A DNA stretch of 64,000 bases, from assembly GCF_008632955.1 (NCBI RefSeq), contig NZ_CP043959.1, forward strand, positions 4,154,001 through 4,218,000. Direction: 5' to 3'. A program made the translations under genes and the position numbers. This DNA is from Streptomyces tendae (GTDB lineage: Bacteria; Actinomycetota; Actinomycetes; Streptomycetales; Streptomycetaceae). Position 1 is the stretch's first letter. Every line of letters starts with the position of its first letter. Positions 28,213 through 37,091 of the stretch are shown here, piece by piece. Below the pieces are notes generated by a model that saw only the letters and a program-made list of their open reading frames with translations, searched no databases and had not been told where the DNA came from.

Positions 28213-28440
28213 ACGGTTGCGTCGGCGGGTAGCCCTGTCAAGAGGAAGGGCGCGGCTGATACGCATCAACAGGTGCAGTGCCGATCATGTGCGAATGGGC
28301 GCCCAACTCAGGCGTCTGGGGTGGTGATCGGCTGGCGGACCCACCCGCACGAGGGCCCTCCCGGCCGACAGCAGGGTGTCGGGGGAAGGGAGGGCCGCAC
28401 TACGTCGTGGGTGAACCATCGGCCTGAAGCGGGCCTGGTG

Positions 28441-31400
28441 TCACTGCAGGGACAGGTGGATCAGGCGGCCACCGCCCTCGTGTCCCGCGTCGGTCGCCAG
28501 GGCCACGTAGCGGGCGGTGATGTCCGTGCTGAGGTGCCGGTCGCGGCCACGGCCCGTGAGCTGACCGGCCGGGGTGTAGGTGAGGCCGTCACTGCTGAAC
28601 TCGACGCGCAGCCCCGGCACGTGTCCGTTCGTCCATTCCGTGCGGATGTCGCGGACACGGAGCCGGCCGCCGAGGTCGACGACCAGGCGGCCGTTCGGAC
28701 CGGGCGTCCACGCCGTCGCCGGATCACCGTCGACAGCGGCGGACGGGTCCGACATACCCGGCGGCAAGGGGCTGGTCGGGAACACCGTGCAACCCAGCGC
28801 CAGATTACGCAGAGGGTAGGCGGTGGCCCGCTTCACGGTGACCGCCGTGGTGCGGCCGGCCTTGACCACCGCCACTTCACTGCGCCCTTGGGCGGTCACC
28901 TGCACACGGCAGGCGGGCCCCGTGAGTTCGACCGTCGTGCCGTCGACCACGCGCGCCCGCAGACCCGCCGGCAGAAGCCGGCCGTTGAGCGGGCGTACGG
29001 TCAGCCGTGGCGGCAGCAGCCGGGCTTCCGCCGCGTCGAGTTCGGCGTCGTAGGCGGTGCCGCCGTCGGTGAGGGTCTGGAGTCCCTCGAACAGCAGCCT
29101 CGCGGGGCCGGTCTGCGGTACGTCGACACGCGTCGTGACGGGCTCGTCCGACAGGTTGAACAGGCTGAGGTGATCGTCGGTGAGGGCGGCGCGGACGGCT
29201 TCGGCCTCCGTTCGTGGCACGGGTGTCGCGGCCCGCTCGCGCAGGCTACGGGACGAGGCGCCGGGGAGTCCCTCGACCAGGAGGGGTGCGGCCGGGCCGT
29301 CGGCCAGGATGATCTCGTCCTGGTGGACCGTCAGGTTGGAGGCGGCCCCCCGCACCACCAGGCCTGCGCGGCCGTCGACGTCCAGCCATCCGCCCCGGCT
29401 GGTGACGTCGGGCACCGGCCAGAAGGCGAGGTCGTCCCACTGGAGTCCGTCCGCCGAACCCTGCACCGTGTAGGCGCGTCCCGCGGCGGCCTCCCAGCGC
29501 AGGGTGACCCGGTCCACCTCGTGCGGGGCCCCGAGGTCGACAGCCAGCCAGCTGTCCGCCCGGGGGCGGTCGCCCCGTGACACCGCCCAGCGGGTGGTCG
29601 TGCTGCCGTCCACCGCCAGCGCCGGTTCCCTGCCGGTGTCGTGGGAGGAGGCGGTGGCCGTACCGGTCCGGGCCAGATCGGCGCCGTCCGCGCCGTCGCG
29701 CGCTTCGAACGCGAAGAGCGAGTATCCGTAGGCGGGGTCGGGTCGCACACCGAGCATGCGCAGGTGCCGCACCTCGGTGCGCGCGAACGTCACCTCGTCG
29801 ACGCGCGCGGCCGGCGTGGCCGGCCGGGAGTCGGCCGAGGCCACGGTGGCGCTTCCCTCGGCGAAGCGGTAGGTCCGCGTCCCGGTCAGACCGGGCACGC
29901 CCGGCATCGTCAGATTGTGGATCTCCAGGTGTCCCTCCCCCGCAGCGACACCCGACGTCGCATACACGACGGCACCGGTGGGAAGCGTGGTGAATCCGGC
30001 GTACCCGGACCCCACCTGGAGCATCGTGGCGCTGCCGTCGAAGCCGTCCCGGCTCCCGCGGTAGGTCCGCACCCGGCGTTGCGTCGCCTTGAGGGATGTC
30101 GTCGGCAGGAACATCGGCGTGGACCCGCTGAGCTTGAAGAGCCAGTCGTCGTGACCGGGTTGCCAGGCGAACTTCACGAAGCCGGGCTTGGTCACGGCAC
30201 CCGCCCATGCCCCGGGCGTCTGGTGCGACACCAGGCCGGGCCCGGAGCCGAAGTCGGTGACGCCCGCGGCGTGTTCGAACAGTTCGTCCGTGGAGAGAGG
30301 GCGGACCGTACGACCCTGTTCGTTCGCCCACAGGTGCAGGAGGTAGCTGATGGCGACTTCCGCTCGGGCCTCCGGCTCGTACTTCGGCTCACCCGAGAAC
30401 TTCGCGATCCGGAATTCCGGCGGGTAGCTCTGGTACGCCTCCAGTCGCTCCGCCAGGGCGACTTCCGCGCGGGCGGCAGCCCTGTCCCCCACCACCTGGG
30501 CGAGGAACGCGAGCGGGATGACGTCGCGGCCGTAGAGGTGCTCCCGGTCGTTGACCATCGGCATCAGCGGCTCACCGGCGTCGCTCATGACGCCGAGGAG
30601 GGTGCTCCACAGCTGATCGGCGTTCGGTTGGTTGGTGAGCACCTGGGGCAGCGGCCGGCCCGCGGCGATGAAGTGGGCGGCGTTACGGCCCGAGGTGCGC
30701 CACAGCTCCTCCTGGTAATGGGGGCCGAACGAGCCGTGATTCTCGACGATGAAGGTGTCGTACAGGTTGCGGGCGGTGTTGTCCGAGACGGGAGCCCCGT
30801 CCACGCGCGCCGGGTTCGCCAGGTCCGCCTGGGGCAGTCCGGCCTCGTTGCGCGACCACGCACCGAAGGCTGTGGCCCAGTCACCGTGCCGTGGGTCGTC
30901 CACGGCCCAGGCCAGGCCCGGGGCCAGGGACTGCGCGTAGACACCCATTTCCTCGAGCTTGGTGTCTCCTTCGTGGCCGCCGAGCAGGCCCCGAGGGGTC
31001 CAGCTGCCCGAGGCGGGGTCGTTTCCCGTGCCCAACGCGGTGGTGTGGGCGGCCTGTTCACGGGCGATGGTGTCGACGCGGGAGCGAGTGGTCTCGTCGA
31101 GGTCGTCCCACAGCAGCCGCGCGGCGAGAACGAAGTACAGCTGGAACGTGGTGTCGAAGAACAGTGTCCGGCCCCACTGGGTGCCGCCCGTCAGTCTGTT
31201 GGATGCGGCGAAGTGCTTGATGGTCGCTATCGTCCGAGCCTTGAGGACCTGCTTCTCCGTCCCCGCTCGGACCTCGTCGTAGTTGCCGCGGGTGAGCAGG
31301 ACCGCATGGCCGAGTACGACGGCGAAGCTGAAATCCTTGTTCGTGTAGTAGCCGCGGGCCGCGTCCCACTGGGTTTCCGTCCAACGGGTGTGGTTCAGCA

Positions 31401-31569
31401 GGACGCGGTGATAGATGTCCGCCACCGGGTCGGATGCCGTGCCGCTCCGGTGTTGTCCGTGGGCCTGAGCTGTGCCGCTGCCCATGGCGAGAGGCAGGGA
31501 GGCCAGCGCACTCGTGGCGCCGAGGAGTTGGATGAAGCGGCGACGGTCCATGGGGGATCTCGGCAGCAC
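28441..31569 (-). CDS. Tat-secreted 1042-aa protein with discoidin-type (F5/8C) domains, probably a polysaccharide-degrading enzyme
   Basis: The start is GTG 31569 (AGAGGTG 7 bases upstream) or ATG 31551; both keep the twin-arginine signal (DRRRFIQLLGATSALASLPL). Residues 60-400 form an alpha-helical region with conserved-looking aromatic stretches (TPRGLLGGHEGDTKLEEMGV, FIVENHGSFGPHYQEELW), suggesting an (alpha/alpha) toroid like polysaccharide lyases or hydrolases. A beta-rich part follows to about 640. There are two F5/8C-like domains at about 655-780 (STTTRWAVSRGDRPRADSWL, AVDLGAPHEVDRVTLRW) and about 930-1042 (DGDPATAWTPGPNGRLVVDL). I cannot name the catalytic family. A palindrome lies 20 bp upstream. 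Confidence 0.7.
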   Translation of the reverse strand: MLPRSPMDRRRFIQLLGATSALASLPLAMGSGTAQAHGQHRSGTASDPVADIYHRVLLNHTRWTETQWDAARGYYTNKDFSFAVVLGHAVLLTRGNYDEVRAGTEKQVLKARTIATIKHFAASNRLTGGTQWGRTLFFDTTFQLYFVLAARLLWDDLDETTRSRVDTIAREQAAHTTALGTGNDPASGSWTPRGLLGGHEGDTKLEEMGVYAQSLAPGLAWAVDDPRHGDWATAFGAWSRNEAGLPQADLANPARVDGAPVSDNTARNLYDTFIVENHGSFGPHYQEELWRTSGRNAAHFIAAGRPLPQVLTNQPNADQLWSTLLGVMSDAGEPLMPMVNDREHLYGRDVIPLAFLAQVVGDRAAARAEVALAERLEAYQSYPPEFRIAKFSGEPKYEPEARAEVAISYLLHLWANEQGRTVRPLSTDELFEHAAGVTDFGSGPGLVSHQTPGAWAGAVTKPGFVKFAWQPGHDDWLFKLSGSTPMFLPTTSLKATQRRVRTYRGSRDGFDGSATMLQVGSGYAGFTTLPTGAVVYATSGVAAGEGHLEIHNLTMPGVPGLTGTRTYRFAEGSATVASADSRPATPAARVDEVTFARTEVRHLRMLGVRPDPAYGYSLFAFEARDGADGADLARTGTATASSHDTGREPALAVDGSTTTRWAVSRGDRPRADSWLAVDLGAPHEVDRVTLRWEAAAGRAYTVQGSADGLQWDDLAFWPVPDVTSRGGWLDVDGRAGLVVRGAASNLTVHQDEIILADGPAAPLLVEGLPGASSRSLRERAATPVPRTEAEAVRAALTDDHLSLFNLSDEPVTTRVDVPQTGPARLLFEGLQTLTDGGTAYDAELDAAEARLLPPRLTVRPLNGRLLPAGLRARVVDGTTVELTGPACRVQVTAQGRSEVAVVKAGRTTAVTVKRATAYPLRNLALGCTVFPTSPLPPGMSDPSAAVDGDPATAWTPGPNGRLVVDLGGRLRVRDIRTEWTNGHVPGLRVEFSSDGLTYTPAGQLTGRGRDRHLSTDITARYVALATDAGHEGGGRLIHLSLQ

Positions 31570-31588
31570 GCGCGGCACCTCTCGGTCA

Positions 31589-31600
31589 GACAACGTTGTC
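31589..31600. promoter_or_regulatory. Perfect palindrome upstream of the discoidin-domain gene
   Basis: GACAACGTTGTC at 31589-31600 is a perfect 12-bp palindrome with central CG, 20 bp upstream of GTG 31569. The form fits a LacI-family operator distinct from the one at 28199. The cognate regulator is not in the window. Confidence 0.55.
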
Positions 31601-31619
31601 AGGCAATGGCGTGAATTCT

Positions 31620-31865
31620 TCGGTCCGCCCGTCGATACGTCAAGAGGTTGCCCAGGCACACGGTGAGCAGGGTGCGCGTCACGCGCCTCCAGCGGACTTG
31701 CGGATCCGGCTTCGGGCCGGCGGCCGCCTTGCGAGCGGTCGCGGCAGCGGCCGCGTGGTCCGGATCGGTGATGATCGGGTGGCGAGCCCAGTTGTGGGCA
31801 TGGCGGGCGTCCCCCGGTCCTCCCGCTGAGGTCCCAACCCGCCCCCCCACTCGGCAGATGAGTAG
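31620..31865 (-). other. Possible transposase C-terminal remnant
   Basis: A minus-strand frame contains DARHAHNWARHPIITDPDHA followed by an Ala/Arg-rich stretch. The pattern of His/Arg, WARHP and ITDP resembles the C-terminal end of IS21/Mu-type transposases as I remember them. No start or catalytic residues are present. It could equally be noise. Confidence 0.25.
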
Positions 31866-31933
31866 GCGCACTCATGCCGGGATTCGCGACGACCCCGAGG
31901 ATGGCGGCAGTACACAGACACGAGGAGCACACG

Positions 31934-32617
31934 ATGTCCGCCACCAACATGTCCGTCAACCCGGCGCCGTCGGACGCACCGCCGGCCCTCGGCGGTCCAG
32001 GTAGCCGCCTGCCCGCCGTTCTCGTGGCCGTCGTCGCCGCAGCGCTCATGGTGTCGGCGTGGGGTGCCAAGGACCCGACCACCTGGCTGCTGGAGACTGT
32101 CTGGGTGATGGTGGGCCTGCCCCTGGCGATCCTCCTGCGAAGGCGGTTCCCGCTGAGCGGCCTGCTGTGTGGTCTGCTCGGCGTTCACGCGCTGGTCCTG
32201 ATCGTGGGTGGGCACTACACCTACGCGGAAGTCCCGGCCGGTGACTGGGTGCGCGATTGGTTCGGCCTGGAGCGCAATCCCTACGACCGCTTCGGCCACC
32301 TCATGCAGGGCTTCGTCCCGGCGATCCTGGTCCGGGAACTCCTGGTCCGCACCTCACCGTTGCGCGGCAGCCGCTGGCTCGCCCCGCTGACGGTCTGCGC
32401 CTGCCTCGCCTTCAGTGCCGTCTTCGAGATGCTGGAGTGGGCTGCGGCCGTGATCGGCGGACAGGCCGCCGACGCGTTTCTGGCCACTCAGGGCGATGTC
32501 TGGGACACCCAGTGGGACATGTTCTGCGCGCTGATCGGCGCCACCTGCTCACTGCTGCTCCTCAGCCGCCTACACGACCGCAGCCTCACTCGCCTGCCAT
32601 TTGCGGCGAAGGGCTGA
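31934..32617 (+). CDS. DUF2238 (YjdF-type) integral membrane protein
   Basis: 227 aa from ATG 31934 (GAGGAG upstream). Five or six membrane helices are evident: LPAVLVAVVAAALMVSAWGA, LLETVWVMVGLPLAILL, FPLSGLLCGLLGVHALVLIV, WLAPLTVCACLAFSAVFEML and MFCALIGATCSLLLLS. Between them lies the family motif NPYDRFGHLMQGFVPAILVR, where the Asp/Arg/His may be functional, and a second conserved cytoplasmic stretch DVWDTQWDM. Members are widespread and of unknown function. The gene is single, divergent from the discoidin-domain gene. Confidence 0.85.
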   Translation: MSATNMSVNPAPSDAPPALGGPGSRLPAVLVAVVAAALMVSAWGAKDPTTWLLETVWVMVGLPLAILLRRRFPLSGLLCGLLGVHALVLIVGGHYTYAEVPAGDWVRDWFGLERNPYDRFGHLMQGFVPAILVRELLVRTSPLRGSRWLAPLTVCACLAFSAVFEMLEWAAAVIGGQAADAFLATQGDVWDTQWDMFCALIGATCSLLLLSRLHDRSLTRLPFAAKG

Positions 32618-33015
32618 GCCAAGTCCTTCTGCCCGGCGTGGCGTGCGGAGCGAGGAGCCGTGCGGTGACGGCTGCGAGGTGTGCCCGAGCTGCACATAGG
32701 AGATGCGCTCTCGGCGGTGATACGGCCGCACTCGAACCCTGACCCAAAGTGGGGCCCGATGGCACACCCGGGCGCTCGTCCGCAGCATCGACCCTGCTGG
32801 CCCCACCTCGGCCCTACGACGGCACGTAGAGCGGGAAGGTGCTCGTGGCGGCTGTCTCCCGATGGGCCGGCGCCAGGCCGATCCGGCGTCACCAGGGCGG
32901 CGGCCTGCAGCTCAGCATTGCATGATGCCCCGTTGCGGGCGGAGCTGCCGCCAAGCGGACCATGCCGGCACGGGCGGCGGGTGCGGGTGCGCGAGGCAGG
33001 CACAGAAATGCTCCG
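32618..33015. other. Gene-free stretch
   Basis: About 400 bases between the DUF2238 gene and a convergent acetyltransferase gene. Open frames have no family resemblance and no clear terminator hairpin was found. Confidence 0.4.
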
Positions 33016-33549
33016 TTACGCCTGGAACTCGGTCAGGTCGATAGCGTGAACGCGCAGTGGATAGCCGTACATCGGGTGTGCCGTCTCCCGCTCGGGCACC
33101 ATGCCGAGCTTGCGGATGACGTTCTCAGAGGCAGTGTCTTCAACCCGGCTGATGCTGATGACGCGGTCCAGGCCGCGGTCCTGGAGCGCGAACTCCAATG
33201 TGGCGTGCGCGGCTTCGGAGGCGTATCCCTGACCCCAGAACTGTGAGCCCAGACGCCAACTGATCGCCACGGCGGGCATCACCTCCGGCAGGAATTCGGG
33301 CACCGACAACCCCGTGAAGCCGATCAGTTCGCCCGAAGCCAACAGTTCGACGGCGAAGAGTCCAAAGCCCTCCTCGTCCCATCCCTCCTCCCAGCGTTCG
33401 ATCTCCTCGGCCGTCTCATCCAGGTCGCGCACCGAACCGTCGTCGACCCAGCGCATCACCCGTGGGTCCGCGTTGATTTCCGCCATCGGGGCAAGGTCAT
33501 CGTCGTGCCAGCTACGGAGGAGAAGACGGGGCGTGCGGATCTCGGTCAT
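33016..33549 (-). CDS. GNAT-family acetyltransferase (RimJ/RimL-like)
   Basis: 177 aa from ATG 33549 (MTEIRTPRLLLRSWHDDDL). It shows the full GNAT order: beta1-alpha1 (TPRLLLRSWHDDDLAPMAEI), GELIGFTGLSV, the AISWRLGSQFWGQGYASEAA segment with the Q-x-x-G-x-G/A acetyl-CoA loop (WGQGYA), and SENVIRKLGMVPE near the C-terminus. The closest known type is N-terminal or small-molecule acetyltransferase of the RimJ/RimL group. The substrate is unknown. The gene is monocistronic as far as visible. Confidence 0.85.
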   Translation of the reverse strand: MTEIRTPRLLLRSWHDDDLAPMAEINADPRVMRWVDDGSVRDLDETAEEIERWEEGWDEEGFGLFAVELLASGELIGFTGLSVPEFLPEVMPAVAISWRLGSQFWGQGYASEAAHATLEFALQDRGLDRVISISRVEDTASENVIRKLGMVPERETAHPMYGYPLRVHAIDLTEFQA

Positions 33550-33953
33550 GCCCCCCATCCTGCCGAAGGAAGGGCCCTCATCCGTAATCCGACGCCCACG
33601 GCGGCGACAATCACACCGCGGTGACGCCGCACGTCTTGGGGGGCGCATGATGTGACGGCACCCGGTCGGCCCACGTACACGGGCCTGCTCCCGCCCGGCC
33701 TGGCCCGCGGTAGCCATCGGTCCGCGTCCGACGCCCGCGACTCGTCGCGCAAGCCGGCGCGGCTGAAGCTGACTGCGCAGACCGAAGGGATACGCGCCAC
33801 CGCTCGCGCCGTGGCGGACAGGATGAGCAACCGGCAGACCCTACGGCCCGTCGAGCTCCCGGGTCCGATCGGCCACCAGGAGTTCGCCCTCCCGTCACCG
33901 GTCAAGGCCAGTCAGCACATTGTCCGCGGCAATCCCGGGGTAGCGTCCCTGAC
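33550..33953. other. Gene-free stretch
   Basis: About 400 bases between two divergent genes. It should carry both promoters. Candidate frames are Arg/Ser-rich and do not resemble known proteins. Confidence 0.4.
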
Positions 33954-34715
33954 ATGGTCTCTCACACCACCGTTGAGCGCGCTCAACGCCTCAAGCAGTT
34001 GCACGCCCAGTACAAGCCGCTCGTATTGCCGACCGTCTGGGATGTCTGGTCCGCACGCACGGCAGTCGCCTCCGGCTTCCCCGCGCTCACCGTCGGCAGC
34101 CATCCCCTCGCCGACTCCCGGGGAGCCGACGACAACGAGGGGCAGACCTTCGAGGAGGTACTCGCGGCCGTCAAGCCCATCATCGCCGCAGTCGACGTAC
34201 CCGTCTCCGTGGACCTGGAGGCCGGATACGGGCAGAAGCCCGCAGACCTCGTCGCCGGACTCATCGAGGTCGGCGGTGTCGGTCTCAACATCGAAGACAC
34301 CGTCCACTCGGACGGTGGCCGCGTACGCAGCACGCAGGAGCACGCAAGCTATGTCGCCGGGCTGCGTACAGCGGCTGACGACGCAGGTGTTCCGGTCTGG
34401 GTCAACGGGCGCACCGATCTCTTCATGCACGCGCAGGACGCTTCCGCCGTTCTCGACGAGGCGATCGAGCGACTGCGGGCCCTGGAAGAGGCCGGCGCCG
34501 ACAGTCTCTACCCGGTGGGTATTCAGGACGACGACGACTTGCTCACGGCGGTGATCGGCGCCGTCACCGTTCCTGTGAATGCCACGGCCCATCCCGTCAG
34601 GCACGATCTTGAGCGTTTCCGCCGTCTCGGTGTAGGCCGGATCACCTACGGCCCGCTGATGCAATTCGCCATGGCGGACGCGATGAAGGACATGCTCAAG
34701 CGGTGGGCACCCTGA
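33954..34715 (+). CDS. Isocitrate lyase/PEP mutase superfamily enzyme
   Basis: 253 aa, ATG 33954. TIM-barrel protein of the ICL/PEPM superfamily: LVLPTVWDVWSARTAVASGF at the N-terminus, the metal-binding VSVDLEAGYG (Asp on strand 3), VGGVGLNIEDTVHSDGG and VPVWVNGRTDLF further on. It lacks the KKCGH-type catalytic Cys loop of true isocitrate lyases; the equivalent region reads NIEDTVHSDGG. Related enzymes cleave C-C bonds of 2-methylisocitrate-like acids or P-C bonds, or hydrolyse oxaloacetate. The exact substrate is open. A hairpin terminator follows at 34822. Confidence 0.8.
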   Translation: MVSHTTVERAQRLKQLHAQYKPLVLPTVWDVWSARTAVASGFPALTVGSHPLADSRGADDNEGQTFEEVLAAVKPIIAAVDVPVSVDLEAGYGQKPADLVAGLIEVGGVGLNIEDTVHSDGGRVRSTQEHASYVAGLRTAADDAGVPVWVNGRTDLFMHAQDASAVLDEAIERLRALEEAGADSLYPVGIQDDDDLLTAVIGAVTVPVNATAHPVRHDLERFRRLGVGRITYGPLMQFAMADAMKDMLKRWAP

Positions 34716-34821
34716 GGAGTCGGCCGGGCTACGGGCCGGCCAGCGGTGTCACCCCTCTTGCCGCGGTGGTGACCGACGCGGAAGTGAACCACCTCTGCGG
34801 AGTTCGGTTGCGCTGAACGGG

Positions 34822-34858
34822 GCAGCCCCGAGTGGCCGTTACCGGCCTTCGGGGCTGC
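34822..34858. terminator. Bidirectional hairpin between convergent genes
   Basis: GCAGCCCCGA at 34822-34831 pairs with TCGGGGCTGC at 34849-34858. The interior TGGCCG/CCGGCC adds a partial second stem. It lies between the ICL-type gene and the TetR gene, which converge. Confidence 0.7.
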
Positions 34859-34897
34859 GCGGTGCCACTGTGCCTCGAGACCTGACCGTCATGGCGC

Positions 34898-35494
34898 TCA
34901 GGCTCCCCGGTCCGGGGCGACGGCGCGGCTGACGCAGTCCCGGAGCAGGGTGCGCCGCTGGTCGTGCACGCTCTGTGGTTCCTGGGCCGAGGCGGCGTAC
35001 ACGTTGCTCACCGGAGACCAGGCCATGGACATGGCGATGACCATGGCCATCACGTCGAAGGGGTCTCCCTGTCTGATGCGCCCGGCGGCCTGGGCCTCTG
35101 CGATCGCGCGGAGTTTGTGGTCGTCGTAGCGGTCGTGGTCCGCCACGAGATGCCCGGTGGGGCGCCGCTCCAGGCGCGCCCAGGTCGCGAGCCGGATCAG
35201 GTCGGGGCGGCTGAGGTACTCGTCGTAGAGGCGCACCGCCCAGTCGGCGAGGTCCGTGGCGTCGATGGGGACGACGTTGGTGATGCGCTCCAGTGACGCG
35301 AAGAAGATCGCATCGAAGAGCTGTTCCTTGTTCCCGAAGTAGCCATAGAGCTGCGCCTTGTTGGTGCGCGCGGCGGTGATGATCCGCTCGATGCGCGCAC
35401 CGGCGATGCCGTACTGGGCGAATTCCTGGGTGGCGGCGTCGACGATGCGCTGGTACGTCGCGGCTCCGCGACTGCTCGATGGCTGGTCAGGCAT
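34898..35494 (-). CDS. TetR-family regulator, probable repressor of the divergent alcohol dehydrogenase
   Basis: 198 aa from ATG 35494. Residues 12-58 form the TetR DNA-binding domain (RIVDAATQEFAQYGIAGARI, then TNKAQLYGYFGNKEQLFDAI). The rest is helical and ends near RDCVSRAVAPDRGA; it resembles the C-terminal domain of YcdC/RutR-like TetR proteins. The divergent neighbour at 35589 is a zinc alcohol dehydrogenase. The 94-bp gap holds inverted repeats (AACAGAC/GTCTGTT at 35506-35525 and a second AGAC/GTCT element at 35559-35572), so self-regulation and control of the dehydrogenase are likely. Confidence 0.85.
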   Translation of the reverse strand: MPDQPSSSRGAATYQRIVDAATQEFAQYGIAGARIERIITAARTNKAQLYGYFGNKEQLFDAIFFASLERITNVVPIDATDLADWAVRLYDEYLSRPDLIRLATWARLERRPTGHLVADHDRYDDHKLRAIAEAQAAGRIRQGDPFDVMAMVIAMSMAWSPVSNVYAASAQEPQSVHDQRRTLLRDCVSRAVAPDRGA

Positions 35495-35505
35495 ACCCGG
35501 ACCTT

Positions 35506-35525
35506 AACAGACAGACTCGTCTGTT
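35506..35525. promoter_or_regulatory. TetR operator candidate in the TetR/dehydrogenase promoter region
   Basis: AACAGAC at 35506-35512 and GTCTGTT at 35519-35525 form a perfect 7-bp inverted repeat. A second, weaker copy (GTCTGTCT at 35569-35576 opposite AGAC at 35559) lies 50 bp away, close to the dehydrogenase start. Two sites sharing the CAGAC half-site support specific binding by the neighbouring regulator. Confidence 0.65.
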
Positions 35526-35588
35526 TGCTTTTCGTGCCTCACCCCTCTACGGTCAAATAGACCGAACAGTCTGTCTTAGGAGTCAGAA

Positions 35589-36632
35589 ATGCGTTCCACG
35601 ACCGGATGGCAGGCGGACAGCACGACACGCACTCTGCGCCGCGCTGCGCTGGAGCGCCGGGAGCTGCGCCCGGACGACATCGCGGTACGTGTCGACTACT
35701 GCGGTGTCTGCCACACAGACCTCCACGCGCTGCAGGCGCTCGAGAGCGACACGAACGGCGTGCTCGTACCCGGGCATGAGTTCACCGGGGTGGTGACCGA
35801 GGTCGGCAGCGCGGTTCCGGACTTCTCCCCAGGCGACCCCGTGGCCGTCGGCAACATCGTCGACTCGTGCGGCACGTGCCGCATGTGCCAGGCCGGCCAG
35901 GAGAACTTCTGCCGTGAGTTCCCGACCCTTACCTACGGCGGAACCGACCGGCAGGACGGGTCGACCACCCTGGGCGGATACTCCCGCGAATACGTTGTGA
36001 GCAATCGGTTCGCCTACCCTCTCCCTGCGGGCCTCGACGCAGCCGCCACAGCCCCCCTTCTCTGCGCCGGCGTCACCGTCTGGGAACCGCTGCAAGCGCT
36101 CGGAGTGGGCCCAGGCAACACCGTCGCCGTGGCCGGGCTCGGCGGCCTGGGACACCTCGCGGTCAAGATGGCGACGGCACTCGGCGCCACGACCTCCGTC
36201 ATCAGCCGGTCTCTGGACAAGGCTCACGAAGCGCGCGGCCTGGGGGCCGAGGGTTTCATCGTGTCCACCGACCCCGAGCAGATGGAAGCGGTCCGCGACC
36301 ACTTCGACGTCGTCATCGACACCATCTCCGCTCCCCACGACCTGGCTCCGTATCTGCGCGTCACCGCCATGGACGGCACCCTCAGCCACCTCGGCCACCT
36401 CGGGCCCGTCACCGTGGGAACCATGGACCTGCTCATCGGCCGCAAGAAACTCAGCTCCGCCGGCAGCGGCGGCCACCCGTCCACCGCCGCCATGCTGCAC
36501 TTCTGCGCCGAACACGGCATCACCGCCGACATCGAACTGCTGCCGTCGTCCCAGGTGAACAAGGCTCTCGAACGCCTGGCCCGCAACGACGTCCGCTACC
36601 GCTTCGTGCTCGACATGTCCGATCTGGACTGA
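35589..36632 (+). CDS. Zinc-dependent NAD(P)-linked alcohol dehydrogenase (YahK/CAD type)
   Basis: 347 aa from ATG 35589 (TTAGGAG upstream). The catalytic zinc ligands are Cys38, His63 with Glu64 (VPGHEFTG) and Cys159. The structural zinc loop has Cys94, Cys97, Cys100 and Cys108 (SCGTCRMCQAGQENFC). The dinucleotide motif is GLGGLG at 183-188, followed by SRSLDK, where Ser/Arg fits NADPH preference. The family (YahK, cinnamyl alcohol dehydrogenases) reduces a broad set of aldehydes. Controlled by the divergent TetR gene, it may detoxify a reactive aldehyde that acts as inducer; this is inference. Confidence 0.88.
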   Translation: MRSTTGWQADSTTRTLRRAALERRELRPDDIAVRVDYCGVCHTDLHALQALESDTNGVLVPGHEFTGVVTEVGSAVPDFSPGDPVAVGNIVDSCGTCRMCQAGQENFCREFPTLTYGGTDRQDGSTTLGGYSREYVVSNRFAYPLPAGLDAAATAPLLCAGVTVWEPLQALGVGPGNTVAVAGLGGLGHLAVKMATALGATTSVISRSLDKAHEARGLGAEGFIVSTDPEQMEAVRDHFDVVIDTISAPHDLAPYLRVTAMDGTLSHLGHLGPVTVGTMDLLIGRKKLSSAGSGGHPSTAAMLHFCAEHGITADIELLPSSQVNKALERLARNDVRYRFVLDMSDLD

Positions 36633-37091
36633 CCCCCGCCCCCGTCGGCGCGGCTCGTCCGACAGCAAGCCCGCCGACAAGCACGGGAGCCGTGGACACG
36701 GTCGACGGCGAGCGGGTTTCGCGGACACCGTCGAAGGAGACCTGCCGGGGCGTCAACCAGTGTCCACGGGCTTTCTCGTCCTTCAGCGCAAGTGCGGTCA
36801 GGCGGGCTCGAGGTGACTGATCACCCGTTATCGGCGCATTCCGCAGCCGATCAAGGACCAGCAGTGTCTGGCCCATGCAGGTCGCCCACATCGGCCCGAC
36901 GCGGAGCCCGATCAGTACGCCAGTTCTCGAGAGGCGCGCCAACATGCTCACACCACCTACGACGCTGTCCATCACACTGGAGCAGGCCCGCAACCTCAGG
37001 GCCTGCGGCGCTCAACCTGGCACGGTCCCAGGCCCAACAACTGCGCCCGGTACACGAGTTGATGTCAGTCGGTCCTGGCATGATCGCGGTC
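36633..37091. other. Stretch without a confident gene
   Basis: About 460 bases. Open frames extend on both strands, but their translations are of low complexity and lack ribosome sites. Part may be the 5' extension of the DUF1963 frame, which stays open back to 36792. Confidence 0.4.

Noticed and set aside
31589..31600. DasR (dre) site instead of LacI-type operator
   Set aside because: GACAACGTTGTC lacks the TGGTCTAGACCA-type consensus known for DasR.
29641..31614. Long plus-strand open frame antisense to the discoidin-domain gene
   Set aside because: Overlaps the Tat-exported protein and has a mirror-like composition without motifs.
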